This document shows positions 11,519-22,475 of a DNA stretch of 64,000 nt, one piece after another; position 1 is the stretch's first letter; every line of letters starts with the position of its first letter. The translations under genes were made by a program, and so were the position numbers. Source of the DNA: Imbricaverruca yamaguchii (taxonomy: Eukaryota > Arthropoda > Thecostraca > Neoverrucidae); contig JAOTOL010001661.1 in the NCBI GenBank assembly GCA_034440575.1, positions 4,661,001 to 4,725,000 of the forward strand, written 5' to 3'. The notes beneath the pieces were generated by a model that had not been told where the DNA came from, ran no database searches, and saw only the letters and a program-made list of their open reading frames with translations.

Positions 11519-14183
11519 TAGGGTGGAGTGATTTCCAAATTTTTTGGTCAACTGGGGGTGGGGGGCAGGAAGGTAGCGGATTTGAGACAGTGCACAATGT
11601 GCTGACTTCTTATGCGCACAGCGCTATTTTATTACGATTTTAGCGACTTCTATCGACAGCTATAACGATTGGAGCGTAGCCACAGCCGGCTTTGGCATAT
11701 TGTGGTATGCCTTTCAGCCTCCAAGCTCACAATGTTTACCTGAAATACCCTGCTAGCATGTTTTCTTGGCCGCATGTGAATTGTTGCTGCAGATATTTGA
11801 ATTTAATTAATTTACTTTGGCTGAAACATTGACAATCCCACACCTTACTGGGTGGGTACTCGGTCGCACGACTAACGCAGACCGCTCAAATTTAGCAGTA
11901 CTGGCGATGATTTTATGCTCCGACCATCGATTGCCCACCAACTGTTGCATTTGCTCACCATCACCACCATGGTCATGGGTAAAGAATTGCTTTGTAAGTT
12001 ACCCCACCGGCGGCCAATGTATTGCGCGGCCATGGCCGGGGTGACCGAGGCAGATTCCCCAACCATGACCATGGTTGGAACCGAAAATAAGGATCTATCA
12101 GATTTCGAGTATGAAAGTAAAAAAGGTTAAGGGAAGTTCATTCCGATCGAAGACGGCTCACTTTGCTTTGGGCCACCCCTGCGAACTGCCGAAGAACCAA
12201 CTGCCACTTCAGATTCATGTACATAACTTCTACAGACTACAGTCAAACTTCGGGCTGTTGACAACCATGCAGTGGGCGAAAGGCAAATCGCCACGAGCGT
12301 TGCCAAGGGCGTTGTATACCTTTGGGGGTAAGCAAGCGTCCCTGTTAAATCGTTTCAGTCGATTGTCCGGGGTGTCCTGGTGATTGTGAAGAAAGGAAAG
12401 GATCTAACAAAGACCCCAATAAAGAAACGCGCTGGCGCAAGCAAAACGATTCCCCTCCATGAGCTGATTGACATCTGCGCGTGCAGTTGCCCTTCGAGAA
12501 ATGCCTGCAGCTGCCCCAGCGAGAACAAGGTTCCATATCGCGAGTGGAATTTCTTACAAGACCAGCGAGGTGAGAGGAAGCGAAGCATCGGCGGCATTTA
12601 CATGAAGACCTCCATTGCATTGGGGAGGAGGCGAAGAGATCAGAACCGTATGCGGCGTGATCCGGCTTTCCTTCAGACGGACGCCAACGACTCGGATCCT
12701 GGTCCTTCGGGTCTGACCGAGCACAGCACGGGACACGAGCCCGAAAGCATGGACGAGGGAAGCAATGGTGACGATGCATATGACACAGGGAGTGTCCACG
12801 AACCAACACAGACTAGGGCTCCGTACGATATGATGCCTCTGGAGAATTTCTCTAAGGAGTGTGACCGGTACATCGAGGTCACTGATAGGATTGCGGCGGC
12901 CCTTGGCACGGCTCTCTTGAAGGACCTTGACCTCGTCACTGAGAATGACACGAGGCACGTCATCATACGAGATAAAGTGATAAGAGCCAGACAAAGGGCA
13001 CATGAGAAAGAAGAACGAAAGCTAAAGGAGGGCATAGGCGGTTAGGTACAGTGCATGCGATTCGATGGGAGACAGGATATCACAAAGATACGAGAGAAAA
13101 CAAATGAGCAAGACGTACGGCTTACGGGAAAAGAGAAGCATCTGGTATTTGTGAGCGAGCCAGGTGGAACCTACATAGCTCACAAAACACTGACATCAGA
13201 AAACAGTGGATCAATTGCTGGCAAGGCTTTGAAGTCGTTCGGGAGTGCGACTCGAAGAATCCTTGCAGGCAGTATTGGTACATGGCACTGCCGTCAACAC
13301 AGGCCGCGAAAACGGTGCACTCACGAGGATGGAGCGCCAGCTGGGCCGTAGCGTCCAGTGGCTCATGTGCCTTCTTCATGGCAACGTACTTTCGATGAGG
13401 TATGTGCCGCTTGTTTTTATAATAAAATAAGAATTGACTGAAATACTTCGCCACTATCCACCTGATCCTTACAAATTACATGACATACAATAATATACTG
13501 CGTCATCTGTATATCTATCTAGAATCATGGCAATTTGTGAGTCCGTAGTACAATCCAAACACTTACCATGCCATTTGCCCATTTAGACCCTGATAAATGT
13601 TTATCCAATTTCTTCCTTGTCCTAATCCCATTATGTCCTGGGCGTTGAATGGTATGGGACGGAAGTCCACCCCGGCTGATAGTGAATGTCACCAGCTATA
13701 GCTTGTCCCAGCGGGCCCTTGAAGGACTTGGGCCCACTGGTACCGTGGCCTCCATCCAGGTCCATCTCAGTTGTCACAGAGAGGAACTAAAACTGGAAAA
13801 CGGTCAATGCCCAGTTTACACTTCCACCGATAGAGGGCAGTGATGTCGCTGCGGTCGGTACACCTTACGAGACTCTGCGTAATGACGGGCACAATTTTCA
13901 AGTTAGAGAAGTGAAAATTGGCATAGCGGTCAATGAAAAACTGCAGAATCCAATGAAACAACTCTTTATTTTCTATCTAATTATTTGAATTCCTGTAATG
14001 GTGATTTATCCCGCAAGTTCGTTAGAAAACGTCATTTCTGTCTCAGAAAGCCCTGAGGCGCGGCGGCTTCCCGGCCTCGGATTGTTTTATAACTGTGCAG
14101 ATCATTTCTTGAGAACCAAACACATGTTTTTAGACTTTATCACCCAGCGTTCTTACAAAAACGCATAAAATCACTCCACCCTA
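11519..14183 (+). mobile_element. TAGGG-ended DNA transposon (element A), hAT-like ends
   Basis: 2665-bp element. The left end TAGGGTGGAGTGATTT (11519-11534) is repeated as a perfect 16-bp inverted copy at 14168-14183. It is flanked by an exact 8-bp direct repeat, ATGTATAT, at 11511-11518 and 14184-14191. A TAGGG-type start and 8-bp target-site duplication are typical of the hAT superfamily. The flanks are TA-rich, so chance agreement is more likely than usual. Inside, on the plus strand, is a broken gene at about 12347-13400 of a multicopy arthropod family. It lacks the C-terminal half, so the copy looks internally deleted and non-autonomous. Confidence 0.7.
12347..13400 (+). pseudogene. Broken gene of a multicopy arthropod family (N-terminal half), transposase candidate
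   Basis: Open from about 12347 (KSFQSIVRGVL) to a TAG at 13043-13045, then the same frame continues (VQCMRFDGRQD...). A frameshift near 13240 leads to frame VRLEESLQAVLVHGTAVNTG...LGRSVQWLMCLLHGN. From memory, this matches a family common in crustacean, insect and cnidarian genomes with a Cys-rich box (CxCxCPS...CSCPSENKVP), then FLxDQR, FDGRxD, CDGTxVNTG and QWxxCLLHxNELPLRH. The acidic residues and the C/H box suggest an RNase H-like transposase fold; this is inference. The usual CDGT reads VHGT here. A possible splice donor GAG|GTATGT ends the similarity at 13399. An upstream fragment at about 12160-12240 (GHPCELPKNQLPLQIHVHNF) may be the start of the gene in another frame. Confidence 0.6.
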
Positions 14184-14212
14184 ATGTATATATACATATA
14201 TATATATATATA
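14184..14212. repeat. (TA)n microsatellite, right flank of element A
   Basis: Short TA/TG run beginning with ATGTATAT, the right copy of the putative target-site duplication. Confidence 0.85.
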
Positions 14213-14755
14213 ATGAGATGGCTGCTTAACATTCACTATAAACACTCGGACAAAGAAGCCATTGCTAGAACATTTGTGTTTCCATAGGACAACGCAGTGC
14301 ATCAGTCTAAGAAACACTTACTAAAAGTTTAATACCATAGACACGAGGAGGTCCATATCGCAGTGCGACAATTTCGAGGAAACAAACACTTATTTGGACG
14401 CTTACTGTTTGCCTAAACATGACATTTCGGCTGAATAGGGCACAATTTCCTGGGTCCCCGTATCAGACGCTTTTCATGGATATGACCGCATCAGGTCGCC
14501 AGGAATTTAGCCATCTGCCCCGGGGTAGTGTCATTGTGGCGCTCCTGGCATGCAACCGCGGCTGGTGTGTGCTACTGACATGACAGCTAAAATGAGCCAA
14601 ATTCCCCCAACAGCCAACAGCATAATCGCTACACTAACATCGGTTCCCATCGCGTGGCAAATCTTCCCACATTTGCCACGGTTCGTTACCGACAGAGCTG
14701 GCTTACACTGGCGATACAAATCGCTAAAAGTGTCCGTGCACACCCAGAACGCAGG
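14213..14755. other. Spacer, nothing recognised
   Basis: AT-rich then mixed sequence without coding or repeat signal. Confidence 0.4.
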
Positions 14756-14761
14756 CCGACA

Positions 14762-15022
14762 GCCACCAGACGGAACATGTCTGAGACGGGGACGCCACCA
14801 GTCGGAACAGGTCTGAGACGAGGACGCCACCAGACGGAACAGGTCTGAGACGAGGACGCCACCAGACGGAACAGGTCTGAGACCGGGACGCCACCAGACG
14901 GAACAGGCCTGAGACGGGGACGCCACCAGTCGGAACAGGTCTGAGACGGGGACGCCACCGGACGGAACAGGTCTCAAACGGGGACGCCACCAGAAGGAAC
15001 AGGCCTGAGACCAGGACGCCAT
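14762..15022. repeat. 32-bp minisatellite
   Basis: About eight copies of a 32-bp unit containing GGAACAGGTCTGAGAC and GACGCCACCAG. Successive GACGCCACC motifs are 32 bp apart (for example 14823 and 14855). Frames rotate through the array and are not coding. Confidence 0.9.
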
Positions 15023-15199
15023 TACCAGAGCGCCGCAGGCCCTCTCGACTGCCATCCCAGTCCAGACTATACCCTCAGGCGGCTTCCCACTTTGTGGGGC
15101 TGATCATTGGCAATGACCGTCCAGATAGACGCACACAGCACCTCGGTCATACTTAGCGCCATTCACGACCGGCACCAACGTGCGGATGGTCACGGAGGA

Positions 15200-15418
15200 G
15201 TGGCCGGCGTGTGGACGTCCACAGTGGAGTGGGCCGGCGTGTGGACGTCCACAGTGGAGTGGGCCGGCGTGTGGACGTCCACGGTGGAGTGATACGGCGT
15301 GTGGACGTTTACGGTGGAATGAGATGGCGTGTGGACGTTTACAGTGGAGTGAGACGGCGTGTGGACGTCCACAGTGGAGTGAGCCGACGTGTGGACGTCC
15401 ACAGTGGAGTGAGCACGC
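15200..15418. repeat. 30-bp minisatellite
   Basis: Seven copies of a 30-bp unit, each starting GTGTGGACGTCCACAGTGGA, at 15209, 15239, 15269, 15299, 15329, 15359 and 15389. GGACGTCC is palindromic. Frames such as ACGRPQWSG and VDVHTPAHST come from the repeat. Confidence 0.93.
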
Positions 15419-15705
15419 GCTGCGCGGTTAAGCGGCTGGAGACCGCTTCCGCTTGCCGTCGTTTGCGGCTGCTAATGAGCTGGAGATGGTCGGCGGCGAT
15501 TGGCCCGTGTTCGGTTGTGGGAGCAAACATGGGCGCACCCGGAAGATGATTTTGATTTTGACTTGATTTATATTTATTCTGATCTTCGCTCGCTTCTTAA
15601 GGGCGAAGGCAGAAATCAAATGTATGTCCGAATGGGGAATCTGTGTAAGGACAGCTGAAAAATAATATTAAAAATCGTACGCAAAATATATTATCATAGT
15701 GTTAT

Positions 15706-15968
15706 TAAGTCGCTTCAGAGGCTCGCATTCCTCCCCCGGCTGGGAGGGTCGGTTGGCAACTTTCCCGATAAGGCCGGGAACAAGATAACGTGGCGACCGT
15801 GGCGGTGTATTTGACGGTCCGTTAGACTCTCGGCAAGCATTCTGCCGTTGAACTGGAATTCATGTATCAGGTGGTGGGGAGAGGGTTCATGCAACAAGTT
15901 CTGCTGAGCAATAATTCCCTGATCCATAAAGCCATCCAGCAAGAGCTCGAGTTAATTTCCTTTTAAAA
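15706..15968 (+). mobile_element. tRNA-derived SINE (family 1), 5'-truncated copy
   Basis: Matches the body and tail of the full-length SINE at 35935-36265: AAGTCGCTTC...GCTCGCAT, a GGTTGGCAACT / AATTGGCAGCT block, TTCTGCCGTTGAACTGGAAT, and a tail with GATAAAGCCA / CATAAAGCCA ending in an A-rich run. The tRNA-like A box is absent. Confidence 0.75.
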
Positions 15969-16400
15969 AATTAAGCTGCCGGTGCGAGTCGAGAATGCGC
16001 GATATGATGTGCGCAGTTCCCATAGTGAACATTCAAAACCCCTTATTTCGGTCAAGACATCAATAATTTTGTCAAATGAGCCTCACGGTCAGCGTCTGAA
16101 TGAGCCACTGGGACAGGGTTCGGGGATTTGTGGGACTGCGAGCTGCTGGGAACACCAGTTCTGAAATATTGCCAAGTACACGGAAGTGCGCCTGCTTGAA
16201 CTTTTGTGCGTCAAACTATTTTATCTGCAAAGAAATCAGAAAAGCGTAAGCAGCCTTCCCGTGGTCCTGAAAACTTCATCATCATCAACTTTTGCATGTC
16301 TTTCTCCTTTCTGTACAGCTGCCACCGCTTTCCATTGACGCGACTGCATTTTATTTCTGATTTCGTCATCATGCAGTTGTGTGGCACGAAAATGTCTCCT
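15969..16400. other. Spacer, nothing recognised
   Basis: No gene, RNA or repeat signal beyond the adjacent SINE tail and minisatellite. Confidence 0.4.
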
Positions 16401-16405
16401 TCCAT

Positions 16406-16645
16406 GTGTGAAGGGCGTGATATCAGTCCTTGGTCGGGTGTGTGAAGGGCGTGATATCAGTCCTTGGTCGGGTGTGTGAAGGGCGTGATATCAGTCCTTG
16501 GTCGGGTGTGTGAAGGGCGTGATATCAGTCCGTGCTCGGGTGTGTGAAGGGCGTGATATCAGTCCGTGCTCGGGTGTGTGAAGGGCGTGATATCAGTCGG
16601 TGGTCAGGTGTGTGAAGGGTGTGATATTAGTCCGTGGTCGGATGT
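16406..16645. repeat. 34-bp minisatellite
   Basis: Seven copies of a 34-bp unit beginning GTGTGAAGGGCGTGATATCA at 16406, 16440, 16474, 16508, 16542, 16576 and 16610. Later copies diverge slightly (CCTTGG to CCGTGC to CGGTGG). Confidence 0.93.
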
Positions 16646-18680
16646 GTGGAGTAGCCCTGGTTACTTCCTTGCATCTTCCGTGGTTGGATTCGAACTATCA
16701 CCACTACCGAATAGGAAACTTCGCCACTTGAAAATGAACACCCGAAATACTTTTGACAATAACAATCACGCGCCAGATTGAAGTGGACATGTATTAATGG
16801 CAGCGATGTGAGAATATGACATATGTAAAGTTGTACGACGTAGGCTGTCAGGAATCTATACCATGCCTGTGCACTCTATGCAGGGGCCATATTACATGTG
16901 CATGCGTTCCCATCAATTGATGTCTGAAAATGTAAGGGGAGCATAATACATGAAGGCAATGGGTGGGCCCAAGTAGGTTGGAAGGCCACTCCATAGTGTC
17001 CCATCTTAAGCATGAAATTATTGGGGTTATTATTAACACTCGCACGTCCGGTGGTCCACGCTAACTTCGCCGGTCCGGGGGGGGGGCAGATGTCTGCCTC
17101 CATTCGAAAAACACACAACAGCTCACAAAATGACCACAGAACCGCGTCGCTGTACTGTCTCCGGGCGACTGCCTGGGGGGACTTGATCACGTTAGTAGCC
17201 CTCCGCAAACAGCTGTCCATTTGATCAAGACGATTCGTCACTTTCTGATTTGCTAACCTAATAATGACATATTTTGAGCCCCGGTTTCTATTGGTAGTTA
17301 AATGACGTCTCCCCGTGATCCAACACAGCGACCTCTCCACCGGGTCAGAGCAGGTCAGGTGAGGCCATCCGCCTCGCCGGGGAGGGGGAATGTTCGGAAT
17401 GTGGCCAACCGTTCTTCAGTTGGCAATGTAGCACCGACGTCCGGTCGCTATACTGCGACAGCCGGTCGGTACGTCGGCACTGAAACAGCACACGTACAAA
17501 ACGACATTATGGGAATGTGCACCACGTTACGGCCAGTACGGTACCTTCATAGAAACTTCATAACAGGACTTATTTTTTTCTCGAATTCGAAGATCGTACC
17601 TTGTTATCAGGAGAAATGATTGCCGTTTGTGACTTTATTGTCATATATATATATGCAGGTTATGCCAGTACTTTCCATAGATGAAGGCTTCGCATAATTA
17701 TTGACGTTGCTAGCATGTGATGTAGCTACATTGCTTTCACGTAGCGGTGTAAACATCATGCTAAATCGTGAACATTATTAACGTCACATCGCAAAACGAA
17801 ATATATGTGCGTTCCTATCTATTAAGGGAACCTTTTGTTCTTGTATATATTGAGCAGGATTTGTCTTTATTTAAGGTTTGGCTCCATGTCTTCGCCACCT
17901 GCAGGGAGTAAGTACTGGTTCTGAATGACCACTAGGAAGGAACAAATATAGAAGTACTTGGCAAGAGCAATATTTTGATTGGTGCTGCACCGACGATACT
18001 CCAAAAATGCACGACCCATCACCTCTGGTAGACCTTCACCTACCCTTCACTTTGCTTCGTCGTCACTTTAAATGACTTCGATGCTGATAGAATATGAATG
18101 CCATGAGATGGAGCAGATGGATACAATACAGGAGAGATAAAGATAACTTAAATTGCTCCTTGGCGTTACTAGCTTGCTACCTAGCTGAGGTGCTCCTGGG
18201 GCTACTTCTATTAATAACTGATGGTGGCCTACCTGCAAAAAAAAACAACAGAAAAAGATGCAATTAGTTATAGTGAACTGTAGGCATGCAGACAAATGAC
18301 ATGTGTATTGACATCCTGAGGCATTCATAAGCTGGCTGTTCTAACTATTGAATAGTTGGCGATAGGAAAGCCCAATAGCAATCGAGCTTGTAATAGTGCG
18401 TTTAGCCAAATAGGCTACACAATAGGATAGGCTGCTGCACACGAAACAAGGGTCGACATTAAGGGAAAAAATAACTGAGGTATGGCATGGGCGAAGCAGG
18501 ATGAGTGGATGTGGTTGATTTGTGTGCGCAACAAAGACAAGTACTGAGTGTTCCTTGCCGTGATCATTTCTTCGTTTCACCAGATCGTTATTGCCTTGAG
18601 TTAGACCACCTTGTGTCTATGATGTGGGAAGTCCACGACCAATCCACATAAGGCCGAAAAGGCCGCTGCAGCTACCGCTC
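16646..18680. other. Spacer with one dispersed-repeat fragment
   Basis: At about 16941-17000 there is a copy of a dispersed repeat, CATGAAGGCAATGGG..., also seen near 24361 and 25075. A G-run sits near 17078. No gene recognised; short frames are unremarkable. Confidence 0.4.
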
Positions 18681-20112
18681 CCTAACGGTTAGGAAGGTGC
18701 CATCCCTCAGTGTTCCTGCCAACATTCAGGAGCATCATAGCCCGGTCCGCTCTGGCTTTCTGGGGACCTCACCAGTCCTCGAAGGTCTTTCGGATTGGCA
18801 AGGGCATTTTAGTTCTGAAACTGGTCCTCAGTATTCCTTACAAACATCGCTAACCCTGAGGGACTCGAATACTTTTTGATCGTTGATCTCAAGAGAGCTT
18901 GTTCTTCTCGTAGGGACCCTGCAAGCCTCTTGGTCATCCCAGTCCAGTCCTCTCTAGTGCTTAGCGATCATTTTCAATCGTCAGGGGCTCTCTCCAGGTG
19001 TTAGGGGCCTGAGAGCTAACAGAGCCCCTGGGAAGCTAAGTATAGGCTATAAAGCTAGTGATGGTTGTGAGGAATACTGTGTACCAACAGCAAATCTAGA
19101 AAGCCCTAGAAGCTAGAATAGCTTCCAAGTATTTTTTAATAAGCTTAATCCGAGTTCTTGTTGGGGTGGCTTTATGAACTAGGGTTATATTCCTAAGCAG
19201 AGCTCGTTGCGTGAACCCTGGCAACACCACTCAATCCATGGATCCAAGTTCAACGGCAGAAGTTTGACCGAAAGTTTAGCGTGCAGTCAACGCACAGACA
19301 CGGCCGCCCGGCAGTTCGTCCCCGGCCTTATCGGGCCAGCTGCCAACTGATACTCCCAGCCGGGGGCTAAGTGCGAGCGCGTGAAGCGACTCGAACCCCG
19401 TGTTGCCAGGACAGGGCAGACCTGGGCAGGCCAGCGCTCTAAACAACTGAGATACCGAATCATTGGTGGTCATTCTAGCTTCAAGGACTTTCTAGATCTG
19501 CTGTTGCTACTCAGTATTTCTCATAACCATCGGTGGCTTTATAGACTATCCTTAGCTCTCAGGGGGTCTGATAGCCCTCGAGTGCCCTCTCAATCTGCTA
19601 GGGGCCTTCCTAGTTGACGACAGCAATTGTGGTTTTAAGAACATTCTAGCTCTGTGGCTGGCCCTCGGTATTCCCCACATAAATAACCAGCCAACACGGT
19701 ATTTGTTTTAGTCTTTCAGGAGACATTGTTTGTTCATTAAGGGACACTCAACATCAGAATAATCCCAGTTCAGCCTTCTCAGATTATGAACGAGATCATC
19801 TTCAGCCCTCGGGGCCCTCTCCTGCATTTTGGGGTCCATCAGAGTCCTCAATAGTCATGTCTAGCTCCCCTCTCGACGGAACTTCAGATCTGAGATGGGC
19901 GCTCACTAGTCCTCTTGAGCTCTTAGGGGTCCTGTTCATCCCTCTGAGGCCCGTTCAATCCCCAAAAGCATTCCAGCCTTCTCTGATCATCAGGAGCCCT
20001 GTTTATTCCTCAGCTGGTTCCAGCTGAGACTGGATGGATCATGGCTGGATCAACTGGGCAACTAGATCAGGGCCCGTTATAGCTGATATTGCTCTTTCCA
20101 TATGGCATGGGC
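18681..20112. repeat. Degenerate ~20-bp satellite field, left part
   Basis: Loosely periodic sequence with recurring CCCTC / GGGGCC / CAGTCCTC blocks, more degenerate than the same kind of sequence at 23214-24330 and 25860-26015. A minus-strand SINE (19260-19465) is inserted in it, and the palindromic element interrupts it at 20113. Confidence 0.45.
19260..19465 (-). mobile_element. tRNA-derived SINE (family 1), minus strand, 3'-truncated
   Basis: Reads on the minus strand as a tRNA-like head (TTTAGAGCGCTGGCC, then B-box-like GGGGTTCGAGTCGC) followed by the SINE body CCCCGGCTGGGAG...GGCCCGATAAGGCCGG...GCGTTGACTGCACG. The B box is closer to the RNA polymerase III consensus GGTTCGANTCC than in the full-length copy at 35.9 kb. 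Confidence 0.75.
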
Positions 20113-21596
20113 TAGGGCACAGCGTCCTTGAGAAATTTTGGATTCGAGATTCAGCCCTACGATTTTGAGATGTAATCGAGTGTGCTGATTTCAAACTCGA
20201 AAGCTGTTTTTGGATCAAACCATTTTCTGGTCCGCAAATTTACACTTTTCTGCAGGTATGTTTCCTAACTTTATGCTAAATATGGGAGTATGGACACAAA
20301 GGCATGTCTGAAAGTTGTGTGACTGTTATATTCGTGATGTTCACACCAAAATACCTATGATGGCCACTTTTCAGCGCGCTAAAGCGTATATTGGATATAT
20401 TTCTGACGGTTTCTCTGGTCCGTCCGACACAACTCTCACTAACGCCATCTATAGGTGTTTTCTTCATTAACTCTGAAAATTGACTCTCATTGAACTAGAC
20501 ATATATCAAAAGCCTGTCCAGTATACATCTAAAATGTACACTAACGGACTGAAAACTGATGCCTAGGTTCCCTCAGGGGCGAATCCAGGGGGAGGCAATA
20601 GTAGGTATGTTGAAAAAGGCAAAAGCAGGTTCGTATACAAAACACAAAAAGTGAACACGATTCTTGAAAATTTCAAATAACATAAAACAAGCTTTGAATT
20701 ATCATAGTAATCGTTTGTAATGTGGGAAAACATTGCATAACACACAGGACTACAGTTTAGTGATCGGCTGAGGGAAATAATAGATATCTGAAGGACAGAA
20801 TGCATAAAGTACAGTTTTGTGTGGTCTTTTTACTACTCCACGTCATTGGCCTACTTCATAGCTTCCTTTATATCCTTTTTAGAGAGGAACACTGGCAACT
20901 GTTTTCTGTGGTGGGCGCTGGCGCGGACAGAGCCATCTCGGGCCTCCTGACCTTTCCAGCGGCTGTCGTGACGTGCTGGACCGCCCGCTCCATCGACTGG
21001 ACATTCGCAGGGAACGGAGGGACATCCAGCGGCATGGATATGATCCTCCTGAGTTCTGTTGTGGCGATTTCGCACGTAAACACAGGTTCCGTGATCTCTG
21101 TGTCGTCCCAGTCGATCAGTTGTATCAGTGATGAGGTGGACATGTTGATCTTGGGGTTCTTTCTCGTCCTTGGCGACTTGTCCCCGTACTCTGCTCCTGC
21201 TTCACACCGATGATCTTTTCGATGGCAAACTTCCTATCTTTAGGTCGTTCGCTGGCGAGAAAGGACAGCAGGAGGCTCTCAGGATGGGCGTACCAGGCGG
21301 AAGACCGAACACAGCGGGTAACCGCCACCTGAACCTCTTCTGGTTGCGTACGAAGGGTTCGGAGATGGGTTATTTTATGTGTTCGGGTGCGTCCACGATT
21401 TTGGGCTTTGTCTTAATCTCAAAGTAGCACTTGAAATATACGTTGACGCAGAACTCTGCCAGCCGTCTCAGGATTCTCTTGTTTGAGTCGGTGAGGCCGT
21501 GCTGCCTGGTCCACAAGTACACTATCCTCTCACCTGTTGTCAACCAGCGCGCGTGGTTCAACTTGCCAGGCTTCATTTCTTGCATACTTGCAGGCA
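20113..21596 (-). repeat. Left arm of the 3.1-kb inverted repeat
   Basis: Carries on the minus strand a copy of the family's C-terminal half: SMQEMKPGKLNHARWLTTGERIV near 21590-21500, then SSAWYAHPESLLLSFLASERPKDRKFAIEKIIG at about 21310-21210, then LIQLIDWDDTEITEPVF and GQEARDGSVRASAHHRKQLP near 20960-20880. A frameshift lies after EKIIG, and a second one between the AAGKV and GQEARDG parts. Confidence 0.85.
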
Positions 21597-22475
21597 TGAG
21601 GTATGATCCAGCGTTTGAACGGCTAGCTGAAGGCGAGGAATATGTGGAGATCCCAGAAGATGTACTTGACAGCATGTCAACAGACCAGAAGGTCTCTTAC
21701 GAACTGTGTCGGACGGTGAAAGCTGGAAGTCTGCCTGCGAGTATGCAAGAAATGAAGCCTGTCAAGTTGAACTACGCGCGCTGGTTGACAACAGGTGAGA
21801 GGATAGTGTACTTGTGGACCAGCCAGCACGGCCTCACCGACTCAAACAAGAGAATCCTGAGACGGCTGGCAGAGTTCTGCGTCAACGTATATTTCAAGTG
21901 CCACTTTGAGATTAAGACAAAGCACAAAATCGTGGACGCACCCGAACACATAATAACCCATCTCCGGGCCCTTCGTACGCAACCAGAAGAGGTTCAGTTG
22001 GCGGTTACCCGCTGTGTTCGGTCTTCCGCCTGGTACGCCCATCCTGAGAGCCTCCTGCTGTCCTTTCTCGCCAGCGAACAACCTAAGATAGGAAGTTTGC
22101 CATCGAAAAGATCATCGGTGTGAGAGGAGGAGCAGAGTACGGGGACAAGTCGCCAAGGACGAGAAAGAACCCCAAGATCAACATGTCCACCTCATCACTG
22201 ATACAACTGATCGACTGGGACGACACAGAGATCACGGAACCTGTGTTTACGTGCGAAATCGCCACAACAGAACTCAGGAGGATCATATCCATGCCGCTGG
22301 ATGTTCCTCCGTTCCCTGCGAATGCCCAGTCGACGGAGCGGGCGGTCCAGCACGTCACGACAGCCGCTGGAAAGGTCAGGAGGCCCGAGATGGCTCTGTC
22401 CGCGCCAGCGCCCACCACAGAAAACAGTTGCCAGTGTTCCTCTCTAAGAAGGATATAATGGAAGCTATGAAGTAG
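21597..22475 (+). pseudogene. Broken gene of the multicopy arthropod family (C-terminal half), right arm
   Basis: Similarity to the family begins exactly at the palindrome junction (MRYDPAFERLAEG...) and runs through MSTDQKVSYELCR, LNYARWLTTGERIVYLW, VNVYFKCHFEIK and AWYAHPESLLLSFLASE. A frameshift near 22085 follows. The next frame gives NPKINMSTSSLIQLIDWDD, TEITEPVFT and ANAQSTERAVQHVT, and a second frameshift leads to GQEARDGSVRASAHHRK...ending at a stop near 22475. Recalled family motifs are STDQxYLYxICxA, HSRWLTTANRILRLY, AHPENLLLAM, LIDW...ITEPP and AVERxVKLVTEA. The longest open frame (from 21431) wrongly includes antisense left-arm sequence at its start. Biochemical role unknown; transposase origin is an inference from the TIR and target duplication. 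Confidence 0.65.

Noticed and set aside
12329..12349. Very short intron (GTAAGC...TTTCAG) just before the element A gene
   Set aside because: About 30 bp or less, too short to be spliced; better explained by decay of the copy.
14762..16645. CRISPR arrays suggested by 30-34-bp regular units
   Set aside because: Units are contiguous with no unique spacers, and the genome is eukaryotic.
21431..21596. N-terminal 55 codons of the 230-codon frame in the palindrome
   Set aside because: Antisense reading of the left arm; family similarity starts only at the junction.
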